A stretch of 64,000 nt of DNA from Porphyromonadaceae bacterium W3.11 (lineage in GTDB: Bacteria; Bacteroidota; Bacteroidia; Bacteroidales; Porphyromonadaceae): positions 223,337 through 287,336 of the forward strand of contig JAUISX010000005.1 in NCBI GenBank assembly GCA_030434245.1, in the 5' to 3' direction. The translations under genes and the position numbers were made by a program. The notes under the pieces were generated by a model. The model did not search any database and was not told the origin of the DNA. It saw only the letters and a list, made by a program, of their open reading frames with translations. Within the stretch, counting starts at the first letter, position 1; every line of letters begins with the position of its first letter. Shown piece by piece: positions 36,154 to 44,870 of this stretch.

Positions 36154-36184
36154 CAAAGGTAATAATAAAACCCCAATTTGTCAA
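36154..36184 (-). promoter_or_regulatory. rplU-rpmA promoter (TTG-N20-TACCTTTG)
   Basis: On the minus strand TTG at 36182-36184 and TACCTTTG at 36154-36161 are separated by 20 bp, fitting the Bacteroidota consensus. The leader is about 85 nt. Confidence 0.6.
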
Positions 36185-36671
36185 GCTTTTTGTTTGTTCA
36201 TTATACCTCTTTATCCAGTCTCTTTTATGAGAATAGCTTATGATAATGAAAATGACGGGTGCTCTCAAAAATTATGGTTAGGATTTTCTTACTATAGGAA
36301 ACAATTATCTTTCTCATAGGAAAAATATTTTTTCCTATGAGAAGGATTTCTCTTTCCTATGTCTAGGCGAAAATGTACTTTTTAGCAATCGTATGTAAGG
36401 GGGTTGTTGCTTTTTGATAGGTGTATCTTAGATGTGTAGTCGATTAATTGTAAGTGGGTTATGCGTATGGTCGGGGACTACTATATATTAATTGTGTGGC
36501 GAGGTGTTACGAAACGTTATAAGATGTGCCTGGGGTAATGATTTTTTAACTGATTAGAGGTTATAGGTAAATGTAGGGATGTGTTCTGTGATTTCAGTTG
36601 TGAAGGCTTATTGACTTCATTTCGATAGTCGCCGATGTAATTTAGCCCCTGAGTGGAAAGATTTTACGGAT
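36185..36671. other. Intergenic region containing dispersed repeat copy 2
   Basis: This gene-free gap carries the CTATAGGAAA-type repeat (36291-36361). The remainder shows no open frame of coding character and no known RNA. Confidence 0.5.
36291..36361. repeat. Dispersed intergenic repeat, copy 2
   Basis: ACTATAGGAAAC (36291-36302) is followed by a near-perfect palindrome TCTCATAGGAAAAA / TTTTTCCTATGAGA (36312-36343) and another TTTCCTATG (36352-36360). It shares the alternating CTATAGGAAA / TTTCCTATAG pattern with copies 1 and 3. Confidence 0.65.
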
Positions 36672-36701
36672 TTTGTGGTAAAAAAATTATTATTACCTTT
36701 G
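36672..36701 (+). promoter_or_regulatory. Promoter (TTTG-N18-TACCTTTG) of thioredoxin-like gene
   Basis: TTTG at 36672-36675 and TACCTTTG at 36694-36701 fit the Bacteroidota consensus with 18 bp between. The transcript would start near 36708, just before the three leader hairpins. Confidence 0.65.
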
Positions 36702-36713
36702 TGGTTCAATATG

Positions 36714-36795
36714 AAAATCTCAGCGGAGGTTTTCTATAAAGATCCGAAACCCGGATGCCTGCGTCAATGACTTGTATTAAGTCTATGACTGTAGG
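36714..36795 (+). ncRNA. Structured 5' leader, candidate cis-regulatory RNA
   Basis: Three stems lie in series directly after the predicted transcription start. They are AAAATCTC/GAGGTTTT with tetraloop AGCG (36714-36733), ATCCG/CGGAT with a short A-rich loop (36742-36756), and a longer stem in which CCT, GTCA and GACTT pair with AAGTC, TGAC and AGG (36758-36795). It matches no riboswitch class I know. Confidence 0.4.
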
Positions 36796-36820
36796 AATAT
36801 TGTAAACTAAATTGACATAT

Positions 36821-37333
36821 ATGAGACAAAAGACTATCTTGCTTGGTCTGCTCATTTCGTGCACCATACTTATGTTGGTGTCAGGAAGAGCCTTTCCAGC
36901 AGAGCCCGATAAGGGGTTTAATCCTGGAGAGCAAATACCAAGTATAATGGTGGATGGCAGGGATCTCGCAGCTGAATTTTCGGATAAACCAGAAGCTATA
37001 TTAGTAGTATGGTCCGTAGATGATGCGATCTCGAGAGTGGTTAATTCATGGGTAAGTAATAACCCATCTAGAGATGCTGAAGTTCCTGTTTACTCAATTT
37101 GCTTAGACGCGGATCAGGAGGATGCTGAGTATTACGCTCAGCTTGATAACGTAAATTCAAAGTACATAAAGCTTTGGGGATCTGGCAAGAAAATGAGTAG
37201 AAAAATGGGCGACATTCGTAGGTTAGCCTCCAATGGCACAGCAATGGTTTACCATACCACCTATGGAAAGATTCAAAGAGTAGAGACATCCTCTAGCCTC
37301 TGGGGAAAAATCCAAAAAGAGATGGCGATCTAA
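36821..37333 (+). CDS. Exported thioredoxin-fold protein without CxxC motif
   Basis: This protein of about 170 residues has a signal peptide (MRQKTILLGLLISCTILMLVSGRAFPA), so it is exported. The mature part resembles a TlpA/AhpC-type thioredoxin fold. NPGEQIPSIMVDGRDLAAE is followed by the strand EAILVVWSVDDAISRVV, where the catalytic CxxC would normally follow the VVW/FW strand, and later DQEDAEYYAQLD. The two cysteines are missing, so it is not a redox-active thioredoxin. A TTG nine bases upstream (36812) is a less likely start. It stands alone, between a structured leader and a strong terminator. Confidence 0.6.
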   Translation: MRQKTILLGLLISCTILMLVSGRAFPAEPDKGFNPGEQIPSIMVDGRDLAAEFSDKPEAILVVWSVDDAISRVVNSWVSNNPSRDAEVPVYSICLDADQEDAEYYAQLDNVNSKYIKLWGSGKKMSRKMGDIRRLASNGTAMVYHTTYGKIQRVETSSSLWGKIQKEMAI

Positions 37334-37386
37334 TAGTGATTAGATGAGCTTGAAGTTCGATTAATGAACTTGGAACTGATAAGATA

Positions 37387-37431
37387 AAAGTACGCTGGAT
37401 CTGCATTAAGCTGGTCCAGCGTACTTTTTTA
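37387..37431. terminator. Strong intrinsic terminator
   Basis: AAAGTACGCTGGA pairs with TCCAGCGTACTTT, followed by TTTTTT. It lies between two convergent genes and may serve both. Confidence 0.9.
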
Positions 37432-37451
37432 CTCTATCGTGACAATGTTAT

Positions 37452-39974
37452 TTACATCGGTGTGTTCGCAGGTGCATTGCCTTGATTTTTCTCCGCTTCC
37501 ATCAGGTCGGTATTGTTGATGGTGCGAGAGACAGACTTGATACGTTCTTTGAGTTCACCGAAACGGTATCTGATGCTAAAGTTGAACATTCTAGAACCTG
37601 GATTTTTATTGATCGAATGCGTTTCAAAGCCCTCACCATAAGTATGCATCTTCCTTGTTATAGTATCTCTAAATGGCTCCATGATGTCGAGAGACAGTGA
37701 AAGCTTGTCATTAAATAAACTCTTTCCTACAGAAATACTAGTGAAATATGAGAAGTCATTAATCATTTGATAGGAACCGAACTTATACCCGCCAAGTGAA
37801 AAACTTAGATCCCAGCTCTTGGGTAGGGTAAATGTGCCACCTGTGTAACCAATAAATGTGCTCCAGTCTTTGGTCTCATCTAAGGTGTTACTAGAGAGGT
37901 TATTGTTACTTCCGCTGATATTCATATAAAGTCTTAGCCATGTCCATGGAGTATAGTTAATGAACGCATTGGCTGAGAGTCCTCTGCGTTTTCCAAGATT
38001 ACCGTAAGTATGTTGGATGACACCAGGTAGGCTTGCGTCTTGCTTAGAGTAAGAGAGGATGGCATTATTGCTAAAGGTGAAGTTGAATGAGGTATTGATA
38101 GTGAATTTGCTGGAGAAGTGTCCGTAAGTTAATCCAATGTTATGATTGCGTTGTGCCTTCAGATCCGGATTACCGTACGATACCCAGAATTCACTGGTCT
38201 GGTCGCGGTAAGGATTCAGCTGAGAGATCCCTGGTCTTTGTATTCTAAAGTTGTAGTTTAATGAGGTTTGGTCAAATGGTGTGATATTGTAGCTTAATCT
38301 CACCTGTGGAACAAAGTCCAACTCACTTTTAGTAAAGTTAGCATCCTTAAGGTCTTTGTACTTTACGTCTAAGGTGCTTTTTTCAACCCTTGTGCCCACT
38401 TTGGTTGAGAGTTTTTGACTCCAATTGGTCCTCCAAGCTATGTATAATGCATAGATATCCTGTCCATAATCAAGGTCGCTACTGTTTAGGTGTTGTCCAA
38501 ATAGCGAGCCTGGTGTGAATGTGCCATCAGGTGTATTCCTAATTAAATACTCTGGTGTACTTTCTGATCTACGAGCGATGTATTTGATTCCAGCCTCTAG
38601 GTTATGCGTATAGTGCCACTTGAAAGGTCTGGTATAATCTATTTGAGCTGTGTGCTCATTCATGGACGAGTTGGTCTTAGATAATTGCTCTCCAAAGGTA
38701 TTGGGTAGGACTTCGTCTGTCGATAGATCTAGCACATTTCGAATAACATTGCTTTCGCTACTATTAGGGGATCTATCGAACATGTAACTGAATGTAAGTA
38801 GTTCTCCAGCCCTTTTAGTGCTGTGCTGGTAGTCAACGTTCATAGAGTAGCTACCTCTATTATAAGAGGAATGGGTCTGATTTTTATTTTTCTCAACGAG
38901 TACATCGTCGATCCATTTTTGCTCAATGGTATTATTATCCATAGTAGCTCTATAGGGCATACCGTTAGTAGATAGCGAAAAGAGATTAAGGGAGTCGATT
39001 TCGTAAGTAATCGTGGCATTAAACATATTGTAATACCCTTTGTTTTCGCTTTCTCCATCATTTAAGATATGATTGTTCCCAATATAGGTAGTAGTAGAGC
39101 TTTCGGTAGGTCGTCCTCCAAATCTACCGTGCAAAATGTTTCCAGTCAATCCTAACTTTCCTACCTTTGCATTCAGATATAATCCTCCATTAAAATTCCC
39201 ATAGCTTCCAATAGAGACGCTAGCAGTACCAGCTACTCCGGCTAGAGAGGTGTTTTTGTCGGTGATGATGTTAAGGATGGCACTGCTCCCTTCGGCATCA
39301 AACTTCACTCCGGGGTCAGTGATTACCTCTATGCTTTTGATTGAAGAAGCGGGGATGCTTTTGAGAACTTCCTTCGGATTGCTACTGGTCATCTTATCTG
39401 GTTTCCCATTTCTGTAGATGATAAACTTACTGGAGCCATTGACTTGGATATTTCCCTGACCATCAACTGTTACCAATGGGACTTTTCTTAACATCTTTAG
39501 CAGGTCAGAACTTTTGCTTTCTGGATCCTCATTGATACTATATGAGATTTTATCAACCTCTACTGTCACCAGTTTTTTAGTAGCCGTTACGGTCACATTC
39601 TCCAGCATGGTTGCCGATTCTTTGAGTTTGAGCTTACCCAAAGAATAATTGGACTTTTCTTTTGGGACTACAAATGACATGTTTAATTCGTCCATTCCGA
39701 TCATGGAAACTGAGATGTCGTATTTGCCTGCTGCTGGAAGAGCAATTCTGAATGCCCCCAAGTTATCCGATACTTGTACAAAGTATTGGCTGCCATCTCC
39801 AAGGCTTGGCTTGATTTTGACTTTGGCAAAGGGTACTTCTGCATCTGTGTCGTCAACGATAGAGCCTGTGACAACTACTTTGTTATTTGTCTCTTGTGCC
39901 GATAGATTTGGCACAAAGATATACCCCATAGCAGTCGCTATGAATAGGAGACAAAAGAGGTTAAACTTTTGCAT
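37452..39974 (-). CDS. TonB-dependent receptor-like outer membrane beta-barrel protein
   Basis: This 840-residue protein has a signal peptide (about 1-26), then a carboxypeptidase-regulatory-like domain (KVVVTGSIVDDTDAEVPFAKVKI, about 32-115). A plug region follows (SSDLLKMLRKVPLVTVDGQGNIQVNGSSKFIIYRNGKP, IPASSIKSIEVITDPGVKFDAEGSSAILNIIT). The long remainder of alternating strands forms the barrel (outer-membrane beta-barrel family 3). It lacks an obvious TonB box, and no SusD-like partner is nearby, so the ligand is unknown. A -7 element (TACATTTG, minus strand, 40016-40023) precedes it. Confidence 0.88.
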   Translation of the reverse strand: MQKFNLFCLLFIATAMGYIFVPNLSAQETNNKVVVTGSIVDDTDAEVPFAKVKIKPSLGDGSQYFVQVSDNLGAFRIALPAAGKYDISVSMIGMDELNMSFVVPKEKSNYSLGKLKLKESATMLENVTVTATKKLVTVEVDKISYSINEDPESKSSDLLKMLRKVPLVTVDGQGNIQVNGSSKFIIYRNGKPDKMTSSNPKEVLKSIPASSIKSIEVITDPGVKFDAEGSSAILNIITDKNTSLAGVAGTASVSIGSYGNFNGGLYLNAKVGKLGLTGNILHGRFGGRPTESSTTTYIGNNHILNDGESENKGYYNMFNATITYEIDSLNLFSLSTNGMPYRATMDNNTIEQKWIDDVLVEKNKNQTHSSYNRGSYSMNVDYQHSTKRAGELLTFSYMFDRSPNSSESNVIRNVLDLSTDEVLPNTFGEQLSKTNSSMNEHTAQIDYTRPFKWHYTHNLEAGIKYIARRSESTPEYLIRNTPDGTFTPGSLFGQHLNSSDLDYGQDIYALYIAWRTNWSQKLSTKVGTRVEKSTLDVKYKDLKDANFTKSELDFVPQVRLSYNITPFDQTSLNYNFRIQRPGISQLNPYRDQTSEFWVSYGNPDLKAQRNHNIGLTYGHFSSKFTINTSFNFTFSNNAILSYSKQDASLPGVIQHTYGNLGKRRGLSANAFINYTPWTWLRLYMNISGSNNNLSSNTLDETKDWSTFIGYTGGTFTLPKSWDLSFSLGGYKFGSYQMINDFSYFTSISVGKSLFNDKLSLSLDIMEPFRDTITRKMHTYGEGFETHSINKNPGSRMFNFSIRYRFGELKERIKSVSRTINNTDLMEAEKNQGNAPANTPM

Positions 39975-40098
39975 AAAAGATTATTGGTTGGGTGTTATAG
40001 TTTAGTAATACACGACAAATGTAGTAAAATTGGTAACAATCTAAAATGGTTATGAGTTAAAAAGTATATTGTTAAGATAATTTAAGAAAGGACGTTGA

Positions 40099-41751
40099 TT
40101 ATAATATGGGGCATAAGCAGTGTATTTTGTAATCAAAAGGCTCTATTTCAAAGATATAGTTGTATATAGAGGATAGCTGTGTGATGCTCCTTAGTCCAGT
40201 GGGTTCTTCTGTGACTTGGTAAATCTGAGCAGGGTCAAGTGTGTAGTGGGTAAAGAACTCAGGAGGGAAGTGGGTCTCAATGGTATGGCGTGACTCAGAG
40301 AAGTTGACACAGATTATGCTGATCTCTTGGCTACTCTTACGGATGAAGGTGTACACTCCTTTTTCTGCATGAGAAGGGTTGACATACATAAGGTCATAGA
40401 AGCTTCCTTCTGTAATCGAGGGTAGGGAGGTAGATAAGTGTAAGAGCTTTTGGTATCTATTTCTTAGTGCTTTGGCCTCTGTTGATAGTGCAGTGCCTAA
40501 GAAGTCTTTTTCGACACCTATCCATTGTTGCATAGACTTTAAGCTCCAGTAGTCAAAGATGGATGTTCGACCGTCTAAACCAGAGAATCCCTCCTCGTCC
40601 ATTCCTTTTTCTCCTAGTTCTTGCCCAAAGTAGGTCATTATCGGAGCTCCATCAATGAGTGTGCTGACAGCCATAGCGGGGAAAGCTCTTTCTGCAGACT
40701 GTGCGATGAAGTCGCTAGCAAGGCGAGGTTCGTCATGATTCTCCATGAAGTGAAGCATACGCCCATTTATATGACCTAGGCTTTGATGCGATTTGCCTAT
40801 TTCTATGGTAGATGTTTTTCCCTTTATGACCCCTATTAAGGTGTCATAAAGACCTACCTTATCATACAGGTAATCAAAACCTGCAGCTAGGTATGCTTGG
40901 TATAAGTGTGGTTGATAGACCTCGGCGATGAAAAGCAGATGTGGAAACCCCTTCTTGAGTTGAGGGATCACCCAGCTCCAGAAGGCTGTAGGTACCATTT
41001 CTGCCATATCGCACCTGAACCCATCAATACCTTTTTGAGCCCAGTAGGTAAGTATGTCCAACATCTTTAGCCAAGTGTTGGGCGGTGTGGTATAGTGTTC
41101 TGTTCCGTCTTGGTAATCTTTCCCATAATTGAGCTTGACTGTTTCGTACCAGTCGTTATGAGATGGCTGGGCAGTGAATTGATTGTTCCCAGTAGCTTTT
41201 GCAGGGCTTTCTACATATGATCCGAAAGTCAGTGTCTCACTTGGGAGGTAATAGAAGTTGTTTTGTGGAGAAAAAGGGATGCTCGTATCATCATCTTCGC
41301 CAAAGTCATGTATATAGCTTGGTTTGGAATCTGAATAGTACTGACGTGCCAAGTGATTAGGGACAAAATCGATGATGACGTCTAATCCTGCATCGTGAGA
41401 GCGTTCGATAAGCTGTTTGAACTCCAAGTGTCGTTTGCTTACATTGGTCGCCAATTCAGGAGCCACATCGTAGTAGTCCTTGATGGCGTATGGGGATCCT
41501 GCTTCACCCTTGACAATATCAGGATGGTCAGGCTCGATGCCCTGAAACTTAGTTTTAGTAGCATGTTCGATGATTCCGGTGTACCATATATGAGTGCACC
41601 CTAATCCCTTTATAGCTTGAAGAGCAGTGTCGGTAAAAGCGTTTAACTTTCCTACACCATTTGTCCCGATAGAACCATGAGGCTCATTGGTGCAGTTGGG
41701 GTTGTCAAATAGGCGAGGTAGTACCTGATAGATGGATATCCTTTTTTTCAT
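40099..41751 (-). CDS. GH13 alpha-amylase family glycosidase, cytoplasmic
   Basis: This 550-residue protein has no signal peptide. The four GH13 regions are visible: DVIIDFVPNHLAR, DGFRCDMAE (nucleophile D248), LLFIAEVYQ (acid E277) and FMENHDEPR (D340). The N-terminus (ISIYQVLPRLFDNPN) and the inserted segment about 145-225 fit Bacteroidetes cytoplasmic alpha-amylase-like enzymes. It probably hydrolyses or rearranges alpha-1,4-glucans from glycogen; the exact activity is not predictable. It is monocistronic, divergent from uvrB. Confidence 0.9.
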   Translation of the reverse strand: MKKRISIYQVLPRLFDNPNCTNEPHGSIGTNGVGKLNAFTDTALQAIKGLGCTHIWYTGIIEHATKTKFQGIEPDHPDIVKGEAGSPYAIKDYYDVAPELATNVSKRHLEFKQLIERSHDAGLDVIIDFVPNHLARQYYSDSKPSYIHDFGEDDDTSIPFSPQNNFYYLPSETLTFGSYVESPAKATGNNQFTAQPSHNDWYETVKLNYGKDYQDGTEHYTTPPNTWLKMLDILTYWAQKGIDGFRCDMAEMVPTAFWSWVIPQLKKGFPHLLFIAEVYQPHLYQAYLAAGFDYLYDKVGLYDTLIGVIKGKTSTIEIGKSHQSLGHINGRMLHFMENHDEPRLASDFIAQSAERAFPAMAVSTLIDGAPIMTYFGQELGEKGMDEEGFSGLDGRTSIFDYWSLKSMQQWIGVEKDFLGTALSTEAKALRNRYQKLLHLSTSLPSITEGSFYDLMYVNPSHAEKGVYTFIRKSSQEISIICVNFSESRHTIETHFPPEFFTHYTLDPAQIYQVTEEPTGLRSITQLSSIYNYIFEIEPFDYKIHCLCPIL

Positions 41752-41989
41752 TCTATTCTCACTTATGTAATGGTTTTTATTCTATGAAAAAGGTGGCTCT
41801 AATCTGATATGTCTAAGTGTAGGACTCTTTCCGATTCCTTTTCAAAAAACAGATTTCATCAGAAGTCGTGGCTAAATCATACGAATTTTGATTAGAGTGC
41901 CTTCAGTTCAGAGAGGCTAAAAATTTGTATCCCTAGCCATTAGAGTCATTTTTCCTATAGTAAAGGTACAATTTTTCGATGAATAAAGT

Positions 41990-41997
41990 TACCTTTG
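41990..41997 (+). promoter_or_regulatory. -7 promoter element of uvrB (TACCTTTG)
   Basis: TACCTTTG ends only six bases before the uvrB ATG, implying a transcription start at or next to the start codon and a leaderless or nearly leaderless mRNA. A CCTATAG motif like that of the dispersed repeats lies at 41954-41960. Confidence 0.55.
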
Positions 41998-42003
41998 TAG
42001 TAT

Positions 42004-44136
42004 ATGAAATTTGAATTAGTAGCCAATTATACGCCTATGGGTGACCAACCCGAGGCCATCAAACAATTATCAGAAGGCATCCGTTCGGGTCAGCCCAAGC
42101 AAACGCTATTGGGGGTGACTGGATCGGGTAAGACATTTACTGTGGCGAACGTCATAAAGGAGTTAGATGTACCGACTCTGATCCTTAGCCATAACAAAAC
42201 CCTCGCTGCACAGCTATATGGAGAGTTTAAAACATTCTTTCCTAATAATGCGGTAGAGTATTTTGTCTCCTATTATGATTACTATCAACCTGAGGCATAC
42301 TTGCCTAGTAATGATATGTACATAGAAAAGGATATGTCTATTAATGACGAGATTGAGAAGTTGCGACTCAAGACAACTGCCTCGCTTTTGTCAGGCAGGC
42401 GGGATGTGATAGTCGTCGCCAGTATATCCTGTATCTATGGTATGGGTAATCCAATGGATTATTCATCTAAGAAGGTTATTATACAGTCTGGTCAGGTCAT
42501 TAATCGTGATGACCTCTTGAGGGATTTGGTCAATGCGTATTATATCCACGATAAATCAGTCTTTAAGCCAGGTACGTTTCGTAATAATGGCGACACCTTG
42601 GATATATTTCCAGCGGTGGAGGGCTATGATGGGATGGCTTATCGCATAGAGTTCTGGGGGGATGAGGTTGAGCGAATTAGTTGTTTTCAGCCATTGACGT
42701 TCGAAGAGCTGGCTGTCTTGGAAGAGGTCCATATCTATCCCGCTAATCTCTTCGTGACCACAAAGGAGCAAACAATGAGAGCTGTAGAGATGATTAAGCA
42801 CGATCTGGAATTGCAGGTAGAGCTATTCCATAAGACAGGACGCACTATTGAAGCCACTCGGCTTTATGAGCGTGTGACAAATGATGTGGCGATGCTTCAG
42901 GAAGTCGGCTACTGTAACGGCATTGAGAATTACTCACGTTACTTTGACGGTAGAAATGCTGGAGAGCGTCCGTATTGCTTATTAGATTATTTTCCTAAAG
43001 ATTTCCTCTTGGTTGTCGACGAAAGTCACGTGACCATGCCCCAAGTAAGAGGGATGTATGCTGGTGATAGATTTAGAAAAACTAATTTGGTGGATTATGG
43101 ATTTAGATTACCAGCTGCTTTGGATAATAGGCCTTTGATGTTTGAGGAGTTCCAGCAGTTGACCAATAATACTATCTACGTAAGTGCTACTCCAGCTGAA
43201 TTTGAGTTGGAGGAGAGTGGGGGTGTAGTGGTAGAGCAGATTATCCGTCCTACTGGTTTGCCTGATCCTGTGATAGAGGTTCGTCCAGAGGAGAATCAAA
43301 TTGATGACCTCGTGCATGAAATTAATCTTCGAATAGAGAGAAATGAACGCACTCTTGTGACAACTCTGACGAAGAAAATGGCTGAAGAACTTTCAGAGCA
43401 TTTAGCAGAATTGGGGATCCGCACAGAGTATATCCATAGTGATGTGGTTACGATTCGAAGGGTAGAGATTATGGAAGGCCTGAGACGAGGAGACTTTGAT
43501 GTCCTGGTAGGGGTAAACTTGCTTAGAGAGGGGCTTGACTTGCCAGAAGTTTCACTAGTCGCTATTTTGGATGCAGATAAGGAGGGTTTCTTGCGTAATC
43601 ATCGCTCTCTAACCCAGACGGCGGGTAGAGCGGCTCGTAACATCAATGGAATGGTGATTTTTTATGCTAAGAAAGTTACCCCAAGTATGCAGATGACGAT
43701 TGATGAGACGAAAAGGAGGCGACGGAAGCAGCTTGCTTTCAATAAGGAGCATGGCATTACGCCTAAGCAGATTTTCAAAAAGAGTGCATCTATTCTAGAC
43801 TTAACGGGGCCTAGTCGTCAAATCGAAACAAAGGCAGTTCGGGAGTACAAGTTGGAGAAGGAAAAGGCAGCTGTGGCAGAGAGAAGCTTTGATTATCTTA
43901 AAGCCGATAATCTTGAAGAGCAGATTCAAATTACGAGGAAGGCTATGGAGGAAGCATCCAAGATACAGGACTTTGTCTCAGCAGCCCAGTATAGAGATAG
44001 GTTGTTCGAGCTACAAGCAGCCCTAGGAGATTCCTCTCAGGTGACAGATAAAGAGCGAATGGCTTCAAAGAGATTAAACGCAGTGGAACACCAGCGAAGT
44101 GCTCATTTAGAGAACCGAAAGTCTAGCCGTAAATAA
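42004..44136 (+). CDS. uvrB: Excinuclease ABC subunit B
   Basis: This 710-residue helicase-like damage-verification subunit of nucleotide excision repair shows Walker A GVTGSGKT (37-44). The beta-hairpin region YYDYYQPEAYLP, motif II DESH, and helicase motifs (HSDVVTIRRVEIMEGLRRGDFDVLVGVNLLREGLDLPEVSLVAILDADKEGFLR) follow. A C-terminal UVR domain (EEASKIQDFVSAAQYRDRLFEL) completes it. It is full length. Its start is unusually close to its promoter element. Confidence 0.98.
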   Translation: MKFELVANYTPMGDQPEAIKQLSEGIRSGQPKQTLLGVTGSGKTFTVANVIKELDVPTLILSHNKTLAAQLYGEFKTFFPNNAVEYFVSYYDYYQPEAYLPSNDMYIEKDMSINDEIEKLRLKTTASLLSGRRDVIVVASISCIYGMGNPMDYSSKKVIIQSGQVINRDDLLRDLVNAYYIHDKSVFKPGTFRNNGDTLDIFPAVEGYDGMAYRIEFWGDEVERISCFQPLTFEELAVLEEVHIYPANLFVTTKEQTMRAVEMIKHDLELQVELFHKTGRTIEATRLYERVTNDVAMLQEVGYCNGIENYSRYFDGRNAGERPYCLLDYFPKDFLLVVDESHVTMPQVRGMYAGDRFRKTNLVDYGFRLPAALDNRPLMFEEFQQLTNNTIYVSATPAEFELEESGGVVVEQIIRPTGLPDPVIEVRPEENQIDDLVHEINLRIERNERTLVTTLTKKMAEELSEHLAELGIRTEYIHSDVVTIRRVEIMEGLRRGDFDVLVGVNLLREGLDLPEVSLVAILDADKEGFLRNHRSLTQTAGRAARNINGMVIFYAKKVTPSMQMTIDETKRRRRKQLAFNKEHGITPKQIFKKSASILDLTGPSRQIETKAVREYKLEKEKAAVAERSFDYLKADNLEEQIQITRKAMEEASKIQDFVSAAQYRDRLFELQAALGDSSQVTDKERMASKRLNAVEHQRSAHLENRKSSRK

Positions 44137-44266
44137 CATTTTGTGTACCTTTACATGAGTAGATTTGGAGCACTTATAGGAGCTAAATTCTGAGCATTTG
44201 CAATAATATATTAATCTCTAAAATTTACTTACACATACATCCGAATAAATAATATCAGTTTCCTTT

Positions 44267-44866
44267 ATGAGAATAAGAAGAACTAATAAAGAAGTTGAGA
44301 GAGATATTTTCAATGCCGTCACAACCCTTTCCAAGAGGGTGGACATGATGGATATTACGATGACCATGGTAGCTAAAGAGTCACGTATGGATATGAAGGT
44401 ACTGAAGAGAAGGTACTCTAGTATCAAAGATCTCCTGCATGCCTACTCGGCACGATTTGATAAATATCTTTCTACATTAATGAAGTCTGGTGATCATATC
44501 AGTGATAAGGCTGAGCGATATGGCTTTATTTTAGGGAAATATCTGGACTGGATTAGTGAAAATGATCAAGTCCGTCAACTCTTGCTATGGGAACTTGATG
44601 ATAGTACTGATCTAGGTTATATCACAGGACAGAAGCGTGATATTCAGCTTGTAGAATTACTCTCCGAGGACTTTGCACCCTGTCCCAAAGGAAGTGAAAA
44701 GGAGATGGTGCGTGAGCAGGTCATCCTCTACTTGGCTGGTATGACCTACTTATATCTTAATCGTAGTGATGCGGCGTTTATGGGTATTAAGCACTTCTCT
44801 GAAGAAGGCAAAAAATCACTACAAGATGGATTGGTTAGATTACTCAAAACCTATTTTTCACTATAG
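44267..44866 (+). CDS. TetR/AcrR-like transcriptional regulator
   Basis: This 199-residue protein has an N-terminal DNA-binding region (residues about 10-60, EVERDIFNAVTTLSKRVDMMDITMTMVAKESRMDMKVLKRRYSSIKDLL) with the helix-turn-helix layout of TetR proteins. It is followed by an all-helical ligand/dimer domain. It lies 4 bp before rarA, so it is probably co-transcribed with it. The target genes are unknown. Confidence 0.7.
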   Translation: MRIRRTNKEVERDIFNAVTTLSKRVDMMDITMTMVAKESRMDMKVLKRRYSSIKDLLHAYSARFDKYLSTLMKSGDHISDKAERYGFILGKYLDWISENDQVRQLLLWELDDSTDLGYITGQKRDIQLVELLSEDFAPCPKGSEKEMVREQVILYLAGMTYLYLNRSDAAFMGIKHFSEEGKKSLQDGLVRLLKTYFSL

Positions 44867-44870
44867 TTAG

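Noticed and set aside
36066..36156. N-terminal extension of L21
   Set aside because: The promoter lies inside it and the L21 family begins at MYGIVEIQG.
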